From Sphingomonas baiyangensis (GTDB lineage Bacteria > Pseudomonadota > Alphaproteobacteria > Sphingomonadales > Sphingomonadaceae), in contig NZ_SWKR01000002.1 of the NCBI RefSeq assembly GCF_005144715.1, forward strand, positions 62,001 to 126,000: a stretch of DNA of 64,000 nt, in the 5' to 3' direction. The notes beneath the pieces were generated by a model. That model had not been told where the DNA came from. It saw only the letters and a list, made by a program, of their open reading frames with translations, and did no database searches. Shown piece after piece: positions 63,900-64,000 of the stretch (its first letter is position 1; each line of letters starts with the position of its first letter). The position numbers and the translations under genes were made by a program.

Positions 63900-64000
63900 G
63901 ATGCGCGGGGCGGTAGCATGGCGCATGGCCGGCCCGCAATTCATCGCAGGTTCAATTCATGGCGGGCACGTCCGGTCGCCATGGTGAGTCTGGTGCCGCT

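Noticed and set aside
63959..64000. Start of a plus-strand gene at the right edge
   Set aside because: Only 14 codons are visible, with no clear ribosome site and two competing ATGs (63959 and 63981). Not enough to call.

Overview
The window reads as a chromosomal segment of an alphaproteobacterium, most likely a sphingomonad (Sphingomonadaceae). The support is high GC, alphaproteobacterial gene orders (eno-ftsB-pdhA-pdhB with a lipoyl domain fused to PdhB; tRNA-Trp-secE-nusG; a complete dcw cluster), a CpdR-type response regulator, an NDUFA12-like complex I subunit, a SapC-family protein, a TonB receptor, and regulatory sites matching alphaproteobacterial consensus sequences (LexA GTTC-N7-GTTC, EcfG GGAAC-N17-GTT).

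Layout. 1-3400: an accessory spot with an HTH-repeat protein of phage-like flavour facing a visibly AT-richer OLD-like ATPase/TOPRIM nuclease gene. 3402-9000: nusG, secE, tRNA-Trp, a GGDEF/EAL protein and a fatty acyl-AMP ligase, all on the minus strand. 8920-11776: recX, a double cold-shock protein, a DUF192 lipoprotein, an NDUFA12-like subunit and a DUF2155 protein. 11572-16099 (minus): aat, a lone ParA, an MliC-like lipoprotein, a lipoprotein/OmpA gene split at a nine-A slippery run, and a Y-family polymerase behind a LexA box. 16168-17955: DUF962, cysK and a small membrane protein. 18238-36971: the dcw cluster mraZ-rsmH-ftsL-ftsI-murE-murF-mraY-murD-ftsW-murG-murC-(55-aa ORF)-murB-ddl-ftsQ-ftsA-ftsZ. 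37115-43828: a TPR/SPOR protein, dgt, rarD, argS and a second SPOR protein. 43833-49393 (minus): a TonB receptor, an OscA/YezD-like small protein, uvrD behind a LexA box, and DUF4170. 49479-51209 (minus): a four-gene membrane-stress operon behind an EcfG-type promoter. 51358-55614: eno, ftsB, pdhA, pdhB. 55782-63899: a gamma-synthase-type PLP enzyme, DUF202, DUF1289, a DEAD-box helicase, tRNA-Val, cpdR, N-formylglutamate amidohydrolase, a candidate sRNA, cytochrome b561, SapC and an FAD-linked dehydrogenase.

How the genes fit together. The centre is one long co-oriented division and peptidoglycan operon in which almost every junction is a 4-nt start/stop overlap, often with GTG or TTG starts, implying translational coupling. 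It makes the lipid II precursor (MurC, D, E, F, B; Ddl; MraY; MurG), polymerises it (FtsW, FtsI) and builds the divisome (FtsL, Q, A, Z, with FtsB elsewhere).

Most notable non-routine signals: (1) a nested palindromic element inserted in frame inside murD, with a second copy between murB and ddl whose arms changed in a compensating way; (2) a dnaX-like A AAA AAG slippery site with a hairpin 5 nt downstream, at the exact point where a lipoprotein frame must shift -1 to join an OmpA domain; (3) a candidate sRNA with promoter, UUCG hairpin, anti-Shine-Dalgarno stretch and terminator at 60862-60968; (4) an AT-rich OLD-like nuclease gene with a possible LexA box; (5) an EcfG promoter in front of an overlapping stress-membrane operon. 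No CRISPR array, insertion sequence or rRNA was seen.
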